Assembly: GCF_025452235.1 (NCBI RefSeq)
Contig: NZ_CP104965.1
Coordinates: forward strand, 2,724,501-2,788,500
Source of the DNA: Devosia neptuniae
GTDB taxonomy: Bacteria; Pseudomonadota; Alphaproteobacteria; Rhizobiales; Devosiaceae
DNA length: 64,000 nt
Direction of reading: 5' to 3'
In this document: positions 1 through 8,524 of the stretch, piece by piece
How the letters are laid out: each line of letters starts with the position of its first letter
Position numbering within the stretch: position 1 is the first letter of the stretch
Notes under the pieces: generated by a model
Told to the model about the DNA's origin: nothing
What the model saw: only the letters and a program-made list of their open reading frames with translations
Database searches by the model: none
Translations under genes and position numbers: made by a program

Positions 1-495
1 GACGCCGAGACCAACTATTATCCGATGTGGACCTACCGGGCGACCTATACCTGGGAGGCCAATTTCCCGGCCGGGCAGACCGTCAAGGTCGAGCATCGCT
101 ACAAGCCCAGCGTGGGCGGCACGACCGGCGTTAGCTTCCTGAGCGAGCCCTATGAAGGGTTCGACCCGGCCGCTGAATACCGGACGCGCTACTGCACGGA
201 TGAGAGCTTCATCAATGCCGTGCGCAAGACGGTCAAAAGCGGGGATGATCCCTGGGCGGCGCCGTTCTACGAGAGCTGGATTTCCTACATCCTGACGACG
301 GGCGGCAATTGGGGCGGTGGTTACATCCCCAAATTCCGGCTGGTGGTCGACAAGGGCGATGAAGCCAATCTGGTCTCGTTCTGCGGTGACGACATCAAGA
401 AGACCGGGCCGACCACGTTTGAAATGGTGGCGACCGATTTCTACCCGGAAAAGGAACTCGATATCCTCATTCTGCAGCGGCACGAGGATTTCTGA
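1..495 (+). CDS. DUF4424 family protein, 3' part only
   Basis: The reading frame is open from the first base, so this is the C-terminal part (about 164 residues visible) of a longer protein. The visible stretch reads W-x-Y-x-x-x-Y-x-W then FPAGQTVKVEHRYKPSVGG, and later YILTTGGNWGGG, LVVDKGDEANLVSFCGDD, KKTGPTTFEM and TDFYPEKELD. These match my memory of the C-terminal half of the DUF4424 family, exported proteins of unknown function common in Hyphomicrobiales. The signal peptide and N-terminal half would lie upstream of the window. The next gene starts two bases after this stop, so they are probably cotranscribed. The family call rests on motif recall, not on a search. Confidence 0.8.
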   Translation, partial: DAETNYYPMWTYRATYTWEANFPAGQTVKVEHRYKPSVGGTTGVSFLSEPYEGFDPAAEYRTRYCTDESFINAVRKTVKSGDDPWAAPFYESWISYILTTGGNWGGGYIPKFRLVVDKGDEANLVSFCGDDIKKTGPTTFEMVATDFYPEKELDILILQRHEDF

Positions 496-497
496 GG

Positions 498-977
498 GTG
501 AGCCTGGTCATTCGCCCGGCTCGCGCGGCTGATGCCGCAACCATTGTCGGCTTCGTGCGAGCGCTGGCAGCCTATGAAAAGCTCGAGCATGAAGTGCAGG
601 CCAATGAGGCCGATATTGTGCGCGACCTGTTCGGTGCCGATCCCAAAGTGTTCTGCGAGATCGCCGAATGGCAGGGCGAGCCGGTCGGGTTTGCGCTGTG
701 GTTTTATACTTATTCCACTTTCCAGGGGCGGCACGGCATCTGGCTCGAGGATCTGTTCGTCGATCCGTCCTTGCGCGGCAGGGGGATCGGCAAGGCCCTG
801 CTGGTCAACCTGGCGCAGCGCTGCGTAGCCGAAGGGCTGGGACGCTTTGAATGGTGGGTGCTCGACTGGAACGAGCCGAGCATCGATTTCTATAAAGCGC
901 AGGGCGGAGTGATGCAGGACGAATGGACCAAGGTGCGCGTCGATGGCGACGCGCTGGCCCGGCTGGGGGCGCTATGA
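498..977 (+). CDS. GNAT family N-acetyltransferase, SSAT-like
   Basis: A 159-residue protein with a GTG start two bases after the previous stop. It carries the GNAT acetyl-CoA pyrophosphate loop RGRGIGKA at about residues 93-100, an upstream LEDLFVDP strand, and a C-terminal VLDWNEPSIDFYKAQG segment. That combination is typical of the small GNATs related to spermidine/spermine or thialysine N-acetyltransferases. It should transfer an acetyl group from acetyl-CoA to an amine in the cytoplasm; the acceptor cannot be read from sequence. Its stop overlaps the folA start (ATGA), so the two are translationally coupled. Confidence 0.85.
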   Translation: MSLVIRPARAADAATIVGFVRALAAYEKLEHEVQANEADIVRDLFGADPKVFCEIAEWQGEPVGFALWFYTYSTFQGRHGIWLEDLFVDPSLRGRGIGKALLVNLAQRCVAEGLGRFEWWVLDWNEPSIDFYKAQGGVMQDEWTKVRVDGDALARLGAL

Positions 978-1498
978 GCATCAAAATTGCCATGATTGCG
1001 GGGGTCGCCGAAAATGGCGTGATCGGCAGCGAGCAGACCATTCCCTGGCGCATCCCCTCCGACTTTGCCTTTTTCAAGCGCATGACCATGGGCAAGCCCA
1101 TGATCATGGGGCGCAAGCAATATGAGACCGTGGGCAAGCCCTTGCCCGGCCGCACCAATATCGTGGTGACCCGGCAGGAGGGCTATCAGCCCGAGGGCGT
1201 GCTGGTGGTCTCCAGCGTGGATGCCGCGTTGGAAAAAGCGCGAGAAATTGCGGAAAAAGACGGTGTTGACGAGATCATGATCATTGGCGGCGGCGATATT
1301 TATGCCCAGCTTATGGGCGTGGCCGACCGGCTTTATATCAGCCATATCGCGCTTTCGCCGGGAGGCGACATCCGGTTTCCCGCAATAAATCCCGCAGAAT
1401 GGGCGATTGTGGATGAGCCGGCGGTGACCCCGATGGAAAAGGACCAGGCCAGCTACCGCGTCAAAGTGTACGAGCGACATAAGGCTGGCGCGCATTGA
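974..1498 (+). CDS. folA: Dihydrofolate reductase
   Basis: A 174-residue enzyme that reduces dihydrofolate to tetrahydrofolate with NADPH. The ATG at 974 overlaps the upstream stop as ATGA and gives the normal DHFR N-terminus MSIKIAMIAG; the longer open frame from 923 adds only a shadow of the GNAT gene. Recognisable features are the Met20-loop region GVIGSEQTIPWRIPSD with the catalytic acid at Asp30, the NADPH motif GRKQYETVGKPLPGR, and the IIGGGDIY helix near residue 112. Length and motifs match chromosomal FolA. Folate genes beside hflKC are a normal arrangement in Hyphomicrobiales. Confidence 0.96.
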   Translation: MSIKIAMIAGVAENGVIGSEQTIPWRIPSDFAFFKRMTMGKPMIMGRKQYETVGKPLPGRTNIVVTRQEGYQPEGVLVVSSVDAALEKAREIAEKDGVDEIMIIGGGDIYAQLMGVADRLYISHIALSPGGDIRFPAINPAEWAIVDEPAVTPMEKDQASYRVKVYERHKAGAH

Positions 1499-1561
1499 TC
1501 GGGTGGCGCGCTTGCCTATATATGTCCACGACGAAACAAACATATCCCTGAAAGGATTGCG

Positions 1562-2689
1562 ATGCCGTGGGAGAGTAACGGAGGCGGGGGTGGCCGCAAT
1601 AATAATGGCGGCCCCTGGGGGCAAGCGCCCGGTGGCGGCGGCAGTGGTGGTCCACGCCGGCCAGGGGGTGGCAATACGCCCAACCTCGAAGATATTCTCA
1701 ACCGCGGCCGTGACCAGTTCCGTGGCGGTGTACCCGGTGGACGCTGGGCGCTGATTGGCGGCGTGCTCGCCGTTCTGGCATTCTGGGGGCTGAATTCGAT
1801 CTATACGGTCGATCCGCAGGAAGTGGGCGTCGAGCTGCGCTTTGGCCGGCCCAAGCCCGAATTGTCCATGCCGGGCCTGCATTTCCACCTGTGGCCGATC
1901 GAGACTGTCGAGCGCGTCACGGTGACCGAGAACCAGACCACGATCGGTGCCGCAACCGCGTCCGGTTCGCGCGCCAATTCCAATGGCGGCAGCGGGCTGA
2001 TGCTGTCGGGCGACCAGAACATCGTCAATGTGCAGTTCTCGGCGCTGTGGTCGGTAAGCGATCCGGTGGCTTATCTGTTCAATGTGCGTGACCCCGAAGA
2101 AATGGTCCGCAATGCCGCTGAAAGCGCGATGCGCGAAGTGGCAGGCCGCCGTCCGGCCCAGGACATCTATAGCGATGACCGCCGTGGTATCGAGCTGGAG
2201 GTCCAGCAGATCACCCAGTCGATCCTCGACAGCTACCAGCTGGGCGTGCGCATCGGGCAGGTGCTGATCGAAAATGCCGGTCCGCCGGCCGAAGTCATCG
2301 ACGCCTTCAACGAAGTGCAGCGTGCCCGCCAGGACGAAACGCGCCTGCAGGAAGAAGCCCGTTCCTACGCCAATACCCTGTTGGGTGATGCGCGTGGCCG
2401 GGCGGCGGCTCTGCGCGAAGATGCGGCTGCGTACAGCAACCGCGTGGTGCAGGAAGCAACCGGTGAAGCCCAGCGTTTCAACGCGATCTATGCCGAATAT
2501 GTCAATGCGCCCGAAGTGACCCGCAAGCGCTTGTTCCTCGAGACCATGGAAGAAGTGTATAGCGGCTCCGAAAAGGTGCTGATCGAGAACGGGGCCAATG
2601 GGCAGGGCGTCGTGCCCTATCTGCCATTGCCTGAACTGCGCCCAGGCGCCAGAACGACCACGCCGCCGGCGACCGGGACGGGGAACTAA
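1562..2689 (+). CDS. hflK: Membrane protease modulator HflK
   Basis: A 375-residue SPFH/prohibitin-family protein that with HflC forms the large membrane complex controlling the FtsH protease. The first ~45 residues are very rich in Gly, Asn and Pro, as usual for HflK. One transmembrane helix follows at about residues 62-82, then the SPFH domain beginning YTVDPQEVGVELRFGRP and an Ala/Glu/Arg-rich coiled-coil region (about 240-310). AAAGGA ends seven bases before the ATG. A region with TATATG-like bases upstream at 1517-1527 may hold a promoter, but I cannot fix it. The stop is three bases before hflC. Confidence 0.95.
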   Translation: MPWESNGGGGGRNNNGGPWGQAPGGGGSGGPRRPGGGNTPNLEDILNRGRDQFRGGVPGGRWALIGGVLAVLAFWGLNSIYTVDPQEVGVELRFGRPKPELSMPGLHFHLWPIETVERVTVTENQTTIGAATASGSRANSNGGSGLMLSGDQNIVNVQFSALWSVSDPVAYLFNVRDPEEMVRNAAESAMREVAGRRPAQDIYSDDRRGIELEVQQITQSILDSYQLGVRIGQVLIENAGPPAEVIDAFNEVQRARQDETRLQEEARSYANTLLGDARGRAAALREDAAAYSNRVVQEATGEAQRFNAIYAEYVNAPEVTRKRLFLETMEEVYSGSEKVLIENGANGQGVVPYLPLPELRPGARTTTPPATGTGN

Positions 2690-2692
2690 GCC

Positions 2693-3826
2693 ATGAGCAA
2701 TCGTCTGATTATCCTTGGCGTTGCCATTCTCGCCGCCCTCTATGTCGTGTTCTCCTCGATCTACATCGTGAACGAGCGCGAACAGGCCATCGTCATGCGC
2801 TTTGGCCAGATCACCGATATCCGCACCGAACCGGGGCTCTACTTCAAGATCCCGACCGATATCGTGGATACGGTGCAGATCATCGAAAACCGGCTATTGC
2901 GCTATGACATCGCCAATATGACGGTGCAGGTTTCGGGTAACGCCTTCTACCAGGTCGATGCCTTCCTGACCTACCGCATCTCCGATCCGCGGTTGTTCCG
3001 TGAACGTGCCTTGGGCCAGCTTTCGGTGGCCGAAGACCGTATCGGGACGCGTTTCGACTCGGCTTTGCGTCAGGTCTATGGTCTGCGCGAATTCAATGCG
3101 GCCCTGTCCGAACAGCGCCCGCAGATGATGCGGGAAGCGCGTGACCTGATCCGTCCGGATATGGCGGAACTGGGCATTGAAGTGGTCGATGTCCGCATTC
3201 TGCGCACCGATCTCGATCAGGATGTTTCGGCCACCACATTCGAGCGCATGCGAGCCGAGCGTCTGGCGGAAGCGGCCCTGTTGCGAGCCCGTGGCCAGGA
3301 GCAGGCACAGAGCCTGCGCGCAATCGCCGACCGTCAGGCCGTCGAAATCGTGGCAGCGGCTACCCGTGATGCGGAAATCATCCGTGGTACGGGCGATGCC
3401 GAGCGGAACCGGCTGTTTGCCGCGGCCTATGGGCAGGATGAGGAATTCTTTGAATTCTTCCGCTCGATGCAGTCCTACCGCACCGCGCTGACCGGCACCG
3501 GGACCACCATGGTGTTGTCGCCCGATAGCGAGTTCTTCCGCTATTTCGGCTCCAATGGGGAAATCCCGGCGGCCAATCCCAATCTGGCGCCGCCGCTGCC
3601 GGTCGCGCCGGTACCCGAAACGCCGGCGACCAGCGATGAACCGGCCCTGGACGGGCTGGGCATCGAGGATAGCGTGGCGCCGACCATGACGCTGGAGGAC
3701 GGCTCGCAGCTGGCTCCAACGGTCGGCACGGAAGCGCCGCCGGCCGTTGAGGTGGAACCGGCTCCGGTCGATACCACTCCGACCCAGACGACGACGCCGC
3801 CGGCCAATCCGCCGGCAAGTCCCTAA
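2693..3826 (+). CDS. hflC: Membrane protease modulator HflC, with long C-terminal tail
   Basis: The partner of HflK in the FtsH-regulating HflKC complex, 377 residues. It has an N-terminal transmembrane helix (about 5-25), then the SPFH signature ending IYIVNEREQAIVMRFGQITD, and a coiled coil around residues 190-240. The SPFH core ends near residue 285. Roughly 90 further residues are rich in Pro, Thr, Ala and Glu with no predicted fold, which is longer than the E. coli protein. In the known type II topology of HflC this tail would be periplasmic. It is separated from hflK by three bases and followed by a strong terminator, so hflKC ends its transcription unit here. Confidence 0.95.
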   Translation: MSNRLIILGVAILAALYVVFSSIYIVNEREQAIVMRFGQITDIRTEPGLYFKIPTDIVDTVQIIENRLLRYDIANMTVQVSGNAFYQVDAFLTYRISDPRLFRERALGQLSVAEDRIGTRFDSALRQVYGLREFNAALSEQRPQMMREARDLIRPDMAELGIEVVDVRILRTDLDQDVSATTFERMRAERLAEAALLRARGQEQAQSLRAIADRQAVEIVAAATRDAEIIRGTGDAERNRLFAAAYGQDEEFFEFFRSMQSYRTALTGTGTTMVLSPDSEFFRYFGSNGEIPAANPNLAPPLPVAPVPETPATSDEPALDGLGIEDSVAPTMTLEDGSQLAPTVGTEAPPAVEVEPAPVDTTPTQTTTPPANPPASP

Positions 3827-3831
3827 AAATC

Positions 3832-3863
3832 AACCGGCGCCCTAGGGCGCCGGTTTTGTTTTT
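3832..3863 (+). terminator. Rho-independent terminator after hflC
   Basis: Arms 3832-3842 and 3845-3855 form a perfect GC-rich inverted repeat (AACCGGCGCCC and its complement) followed on the plus strand by TTTTGTTTTT. It starts five bases after the hflC stop. The A-rich bases on the other side may also let it serve the convergent minus-strand gene that ends at 3873. Confidence 0.93.
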
Positions 3864-3872
3864 GGGCAAGGT

Positions 3873-4412
3873 TTAAGTGTTGGGATTGGCAATCCGGTAG
3901 AGCACATGCGGGCGCAGGGGATGGCCCGCGGCAATGCGGGGGTGTTCGAAATCGGCGCTCGGGTCGCGGACGAGGCCGAGTTTTTGCATCACGCGCTGGC
4001 TGGGCAGGTTCACCTGGGCGGTGAAGGCTGCGACCTCGGGGGCGCGCAGCTGCGTGAAGGCGTGTTCGAGCACGGCGCGGGCGGCTTCGGGGGCGTAGCC
4101 CTGGCCCCAATAATCCTTGCCGAGCACCCAGCCGATTTCGAGCTTTGGGTCGGTGGGAATGGGAAAATTGATGTCGGCTGTGCCGGTCAGGCCGAGCATG
4201 GCGCCATCCGACTTGCGCTCCACCGCCAGGAAGTGGGCGGTGCCATTGGCGAGCCCGGCGATCATTTTATCGATCCAGGCATCGGCCTCCGCGCGGCTGC
4301 GGGTGGCGGGGTAGAACCGCATGACGTGGGGATCGCCAACGATCGCGGCGAAGGCCTCGCGGTCAGTGTCGCGCCATTCGCGCAGCAGCAGTCGCGGGGT
4401 CTCCAGTTTCAT
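3873..4412 (-). CDS. GNAT acetyltransferase, RimJ/RimL type
   Basis: A 179-residue GNAT of the ribosomal-protein-alanine-acetyltransferase-like branch. It starts METPRLLLREWRDTDREAFAAIVGDP after MKL, has the acetyl-CoA region KDYWGQGYAPEAARAVLEHA near residues 98-117, and ends NLPSQRVMQKLGLVRD, all typical of the RimJ/RimL family. Many such proteins do not act on ribosomal proteins, so the acceptor is open. It lies just downstream of serB on the same strand and overlaps it by four bases, so it is probably cotranslated with serB. Confidence 0.88.
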   Translation of the reverse strand: MKLETPRLLLREWRDTDREAFAAIVGDPHVMRFYPATRSRAEADAWIDKMIAGLANGTAHFLAVERKSDGAMLGLTGTADINFPIPTDPKLEIGWVLGKDYWGQGYAPEAARAVLEHAFTQLRAPEVAAFTAQVNLPSQRVMQKLGLVRDPSADFEHPRIAAGHPLRPHVLYRIANPNT

Positions 4413-5281
4413 CGCACGATGTCTTCTTCGCTATAGCCTTGCAGGTAGAGCAGGGCGGTGAGGTCGCCGTGGTCGATGCGGATGCCGGCTTCGGCCGCGA
4501 CGGCAGGCTTGGCGTGGAGGGCGACGCCGAAGCCGGCGACGCGGATCATGTCGAGATCGTTGGCGCCGTCGCCGACGGCGATGGTGGCGCTGAGCGGCAG
4601 GTTGCGCTCGGCGGCGAGGGCGGTGAGGCGCTCGCGCTTGGTTGATTTGTCGACGATGGGCTTTTGCACCGTGCCGGTCAGCGCGTCGCCGTCGAAGAGC
4701 AGGACGTTGGCGATGGCCTCGTCGAAGCCGATGCGCTTGGCGAAATAGTCGGCGAAGAAGGTGAAGCCGCCCGAGACGAGCGAGGTATAGGCGCCATAGG
4801 CCTTCATGGTCTGGATCAGGGCGCGGCCGCCGGGAGCCAGCGTGATCTGTTCGCGGCGCACTTCCTCGATGACCTTGCGTTCCAGGCCCTTGAGCAGGGC
4901 GACGCGGGTATCCAGTGCCTGAGCGAAATCGAGTTCGCCGCGCATGGCGCGGTCGGTGATCTCGGCGACCTGCTGCTTGATGCCGAGGGCCGCGGCGAGT
5001 TCGTCAATGCATTCCTGCTCGATCATTGTGGAATCCATGTCGGCGACGAGGATCGGCTTGCGGCGGCCTTCGGTCTCCACGAGAGCAGCATCGACCTTGC
5101 GGTTGCCGATGACTTCGCGGGCAAGGGCCAGCGCATCGGTTGACTTCGGCTCGATGATCTCGCAGGCAATGGCGTGATTGAGCCAATTGAGCTCGCCGCC
5201 GATCTGTTTGACGACGGCGGCAGCCAAAGCCGGATCGAGTTCGGAATCGGCGGGATTGGCGATGAGGCAAAGGACCGGCAT
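4409..5281 (-). CDS. serB: Phosphoserine phosphatase
   Basis: A 290-residue HAD-superfamily enzyme for the last step of serine synthesis (phosphoserine to serine). Motif I is DMDST at residues 81-85 with the nucleophile Asp81; motif II is LVSGGFTFF; motif III/IV is VGDGANDLDM. The N-terminal ~75 residues resemble the regulatory part found in alphaproteobacterial SerB. The start at 5281 gives MPVLCLIANP, the expected N-terminus; the open frame upstream to 6115 is only antisense to miaA. Only 27 bases separate this start from the divergent miaA start. Confidence 0.95.
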   Translation of the reverse strand: MPVLCLIANPADSELDPALAAAVVKQIGGELNWLNHAIACEIIEPKSTDALALAREVIGNRKVDAALVETEGRRKPILVADMDSTMIEQECIDELAAALGIKQQVAEITDRAMRGELDFAQALDTRVALLKGLERKVIEEVRREQITLAPGGRALIQTMKAYGAYTSLVSGGFTFFADYFAKRIGFDEAIANVLLFDGDALTGTVQKPIVDKSTKRERLTALAAERNLPLSATIAVGDGANDLDMIRVAGFGVALHAKPAVAAEAGIRIDHGDLTALLYLQGYSEEDIVR

Positions 5282-5308
5282 GGTAGGCAACACTTTCTGG
5301 GGGGCAGC

Positions 5309-6181
5309 GTGACGGGCCGCAGGCGCGCCGTTCTGATAGCGGGTCCGACTGCCAGCGGCAAGTCGGCGCTGGCGCTCGCCATGGCGGAGCAAGAGGGCGG
5401 CGTCATCGTCAATACCGATGCCATGCAGGTCTACGACACGGTGCGGGTGGTTACGGCGCGGCCGAGCGAGGCGGAGGAGGCGCGGGCGGATCATCGGCTT
5501 TATGGGACGGTGCCCGCTTCTTCGCGTTTTTCCACCGGGCAATGGCTGAGCGCGGCAAAGGCGGTGATTGAGGCGAGTGAGGGGCCGCTGTTTTTCGTTG
5601 GCGGAACAGGGCTTTACTTCGATGCCCTGCAAAACGGATTCGCGGATGTACCGGAGATTTCGGCTGATATCACGCTTGAAGTTCAACAAGAGATTCAAGA
5701 CCTGGATGGCGCACAGCGACTGGCACTCTTGCAACGCGAAGACCCGCTCACTGCTGCGCGCCTCAAGGTCGCTGACCCGCAGCGATTGATCCGGGCTTTG
5801 GCGGTCAAGCGCGCGACGGGGCGGACATTGTCGAGCTTTCAGGATGAGCCGCAGGCTGGGTTGCTTGGTGATTTCGCCGTGGAGCGCATGGTGCTCGATC
5901 CGGATCGGGATGTGTTGCGCGGGCGGATTGCCACGCGTTTTGCCGCTATGTTTGAGAGCGGCGCGGTGGCCGAGGTCGAGGCGCTGCGGGCGCAGCAGCT
6001 CGATCCCAGCCTGCCGGTGATGAAGGCGATTGGGGTGCCGGAAATCAGTGCGTGGCTGGATGGAACGATGGGGGAAGGCGAAGCGATCCGGTTGGCGACG
6101 ATTGCGACCCAGCAATATGCCAAGCGGCAGCGGACCTGGTTTCGTAACCGAATGGGGGATTGGCCGCGGCGGGTGGTTTGA
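5309..6181 (+). CDS. miaA: tRNA dimethylallyltransferase
   Basis: A 290-residue MiaA that transfers the dimethylallyl group to A37 of tRNAs reading UNN codons. The GTG at 5309 is preceded by a G-rich stretch at 5299-5304 and places the P-loop GPTASGKS at residues 12-19, as in the family. The open frame from 5174 would run antisense through serB and is rejected. Other family features are the NTDAMQVYD and FVGGTGLYFDAL motifs and the C-terminal ATQQYAKRQRTWFRN segment that contacts tRNA. Its promoter must lie inside or very near serB. Confidence 0.94.
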   Translation: MTGRRRAVLIAGPTASGKSALALAMAEQEGGVIVNTDAMQVYDTVRVVTARPSEAEEARADHRLYGTVPASSRFSTGQWLSAAKAVIEASEGPLFFVGGTGLYFDALQNGFADVPEISADITLEVQQEIQDLDGAQRLALLQREDPLTAARLKVADPQRLIRALAVKRATGRTLSSFQDEPQAGLLGDFAVERMVLDPDRDVLRGRIATRFAAMFESGAVAEVEALRAQQLDPSLPVMKAIGVPEISAWLDGTMGEGEAIRLATIATQQYAKRQRTWFRNRMGDWPRRVV

Positions 6182-6221
6182 GATTTTGGATTTAGGTTCG
6201 AGACGGACAACGTCGGTCTGC

Positions 6222-6326
6222 CCTCCCTCCCCCTTGAGGGGAGGGCCGGGGTGGGGGTGGTTGCCGCTTCAGCGCTAAAGCTCGTCGACCCCCTCCCTCG
6301 ATCCCTCCCCTCAAGGGGGAGGGAGG
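6222..6326. repeat. Intergenic inverted repeat, polypyrimidine/polypurine type (copy 1)
   Basis: The 386-base gap between miaA and the MATE gene (6182-6567) contains no gene. It holds two 24-base arms (6222-6245 and 6303-6326) that are perfect reverse complements, each of the form CCTCCC...TTGAGGGG, separated by 57 bases. A related element occurs at 23765-23939. It probably belongs to a dispersed repeat family, and it could fold in RNA between these convergent genes. Confidence 0.85.
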
Positions 6327-6440
6327 CGAACGAGCCAATCGCACGGGTTACAGTTTAGCCCATCCACCCGAGTCGAGCCCGAGGGAGAGCGGTGGGGAGG
6401 GGAGACGCGGATGACTCTGGGGTTGCTCAATCAAACCACA

Positions 6441-6532
6441 ATGTCGTTCCGGCGGAGGCCGGAATTCATGTCTGCATCTTCCCACGGTGTGCGTGGATGA
6501 TCTTCAGCATGGATCCCGGCCTGCGCCGGGAT
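6441..6532. repeat. REP-like pair of short palindromes
   Basis: Two hairpins lie 50 bases apart: TTCCGG/CCGGAA at 6447-6464, and ATCCCGGC/GCCGGGAT at 6513-6532. The words CCGGGATGACA and TTCCGGC are typical of repetitive extragenic palindromes in alphaproteobacteria. No coding sequence is seen here. Confidence 0.6.
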
Positions 6533-6567
6533 GACACCGCGTTGTTGAAGGGTTCAGAGTGAGCAAT

Positions 6568-7983
6568 TTATGACGCGCGGGACACCAGGCCGATGCGTTC
6601 GCGGAGGGCGAAGCGGATTACCAGGACCAGGGCGACGAAGGCCAAGCCTGCGGCGAGGCCGGTCCAGATGCCGATGCCGCGCCAGTTGAGGGTGAAGCCC
6701 AGGATGTAGGCGACAGGCAGGCCGAGGGCCCAATAGCCGATAAAGGCCAGCACCATAGGGATTTTGGTGTCGCTGAGGCCGCGCAGCGCGTGGGCGGCCA
6801 CGACCTGAGCCCCATCGACCAGTTGGAACACGCCAGCGACCATGAGGAAGCTGGCGGCCAGCGCCAGCGCATTGGCATTTTCGGCATGGCTGGGATCGAG
6901 GAACAGGCGGACGATGAAGGGCGCCAGCGTGAGAAACACGATGCAGGACAGCGCCATGAAGCCGGTGCCCAGGGCGAATGCCGTCCAGCCGGCGCGGTGG
7001 ATGCCCTTTGGATCGTTGCGGCCATAGGCGAGGCCCACGCGCACGGTGGCGGCGGTGCCCAGGCCCAAGGGGACCATGAAGGCCATGCTGGCGCATTGTA
7101 GCGCAATGGCGTGGGCGGCCACTTCGTCGGTGCCCAATTGACCCATCAGTAGGGCGGCGGCGGTGAACAGGCCAACCTCGGAGAGCAGGGTCAGGCCAAT
7201 GGGGGTGCCGATGCGGAAAATCTCAGCGAACCGCGACCAGTCCGGTTTCCAGAACCGAACCAGCAGGTGAAAACGCCGGAAGCGGCGGTGCCGCAGGACA
7301 TAGGCGGCGAGTGCGGCGAACATCAGCAGATTGGTCAACAGCGTCGCCAGGGCCGCGCCGCGAAGTTCGAGCCGCGGAAAACCGAAATTGCCGAAGATCA
7401 GCGCATAATTGAGCAAGGCGTTGCAGACCACGCCACCGACCGTGACCAGCAGGATGATGCGGGTGCTGGCAAAGGCCGAGAGCAGCGAGCGGAAGGCGAT
7501 AAGTCCCAGGGCGGGAAACAGCATCCACACGGCGACATGGATATATTGTTCGGCCATGATGGATAGGCCCGCATTCTGGCCCAGCAGGGCAAAGATGGGC
7601 CGGATCTGCCATAGAATCGGTATCAGGCAGACCGCCAGCACAATGGCGGCCCAGCAGCCTTGCCGCACGATGCGGCGCACTGCCTTGATGTCGCGCGCGC
7701 CACGCGCCTGGGCGACGAGGGGCGCGACGGCGCCGACAATGCCGGTGCTGCCGACCAGGAATGGCATGAGGAAGGTGGTCGCCAGCGTGCCGGCGGCGAG
7801 ATAGCGCGGCCCGAGCCAGCCCAGCATGATGACGTCCGTCATGGTCAGTGCGGTCGCGGCCAATTGCGCGATAACCAGCGGCCAGGCCAGCGTGAACGTG
7901 GCCCTCAGTTCATCCCGCCAGCCCGAATCGGCCGGAGCGGCATTGGCGGCCGCGCCGGGCGCCGCCGTGATGTGCTCGTTCAT
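6568..7983 (-). CDS. MATE family multidrug efflux protein
   Basis: A 471-residue integral membrane protein of the MATE (NorM-like) family, exporting cationic compounds in exchange for Na+ or H+. About twelve hydrophobic helices in two halves are visible. Family segments include FTLAWPLVIAQLAATALTMTD near residue 30, MLGWLGPRYLAAGTLATT, and LGLGTAATVRVGLAYGRND, where the second half carries the conserved VRVG. The ATG at 7983 is chosen because it directly precedes a hydrophilic leader and the first helix; the frame upstream to 8268 has no family character. It is divergent from the DUF423 gene. Confidence 0.92.
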   Translation of the reverse strand: MNEHITAAPGAAANAAPADSGWRDELRATFTLAWPLVIAQLAATALTMTDVIMLGWLGPRYLAAGTLATTFLMPFLVGSTGIVGAVAPLVAQARGARDIKAVRRIVRQGCWAAIVLAVCLIPILWQIRPIFALLGQNAGLSIMAEQYIHVAVWMLFPALGLIAFRSLLSAFASTRIILLVTVGGVVCNALLNYALIFGNFGFPRLELRGAALATLLTNLLMFAALAAYVLRHRRFRRFHLLVRFWKPDWSRFAEIFRIGTPIGLTLLSEVGLFTAAALLMGQLGTDEVAAHAIALQCASMAFMVPLGLGTAATVRVGLAYGRNDPKGIHRAGWTAFALGTGFMALSCIVFLTLAPFIVRLFLDPSHAENANALALAASFLMVAGVFQLVDGAQVVAAHALRGLSDTKIPMVLAFIGYWALGLPVAYILGFTLNWRGIGIWTGLAAGLAFVALVLVIRFALRERIGLVSRAS

Positions 7984-8065
7984 TTGATGTCGTCCCAATC
8001 GCCAGCCAGCATTAGACGAAGCCTGCCTGGCGCGATAGAGCATGGCGGCAAAAGGAACCATTGCC

Positions 8066-8434
8066 ATGCAGCCAATCAACAATCTGCCCCGCCGTCTGCT
8101 GCTGCTCGCGGCCGGTGTTGCCGGGGCCGTGGGCGTCGTCTCGGCGGCCGCCGCGTCGCATGCCGGGGAGAGCCGGAACCTGTCGGCGATTGCCACCATC
8201 TGCCTGGCGCATGGCCCAGCTTTGCTGGCTTTGTGCGGCGCGGGGCCGGATAGAAGCCCGCTTCGCATCGCCGGCTATTTGCTCGCGGCGGGCACGCTGA
8301 TTTTCAGTGCAGACCTGGGGATTCGCGAATGGCTGGGCCATGGCGCATTCCCCGGAGCGGCGCCATTGGGCGGCGCCGGCATGATCTTTGGATGGGTTCT
8401 GGTGGCAATTGGTGCACTCTTTTCGCGGCAATGA
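8066..8434 (+). CDS. DUF423 family small membrane protein
   Basis: A 122-residue hydrophobic protein with four predicted transmembrane segments. It resembles the DUF423 (YgdD) family: an N-terminal helix with a GAVGVVSAAAASH turn, LAHGPALLAL in helix 2, AGTLIFSADLGIREWLGH, and a C-terminal APLGGAGMIFGWVLVAIGAL. No biochemical role is established for the family. ATG 8066 has AAAGGAA eight bases upstream and is preferred over the in-frame ATG at 8042. Confidence 0.75.
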   Translation: MQPINNLPRRLLLLAAGVAGAVGVVSAAAASHAGESRNLSAIATICLAHGPALLALCGAGPDRSPLRIAGYLLAAGTLIFSADLGIREWLGHGAFPGAAPLGGAGMIFGWVLVAIGALFSRQ

Positions 8435-8524
8435 CTGTGCTTGCTGCAAAAAAGCTGGAATCATGCTGGAACCATTCCGCCGTCCGGCGCATTTGGTCGT
8501 CGATAATATCTTTGGAGGGTTTCC

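Noticed and set aside
5282..6115. N-terminal extension of SerB
   Set aside because: It is antisense to miaA; SerB begins with the family N-terminus at 5281.
6182..6567. Possible CRISPR array or IS remnant in the repeat-rich gap
   Set aside because: The repeats are inverted arms, not regularly spaced direct repeats, and there is no transposase fragment.
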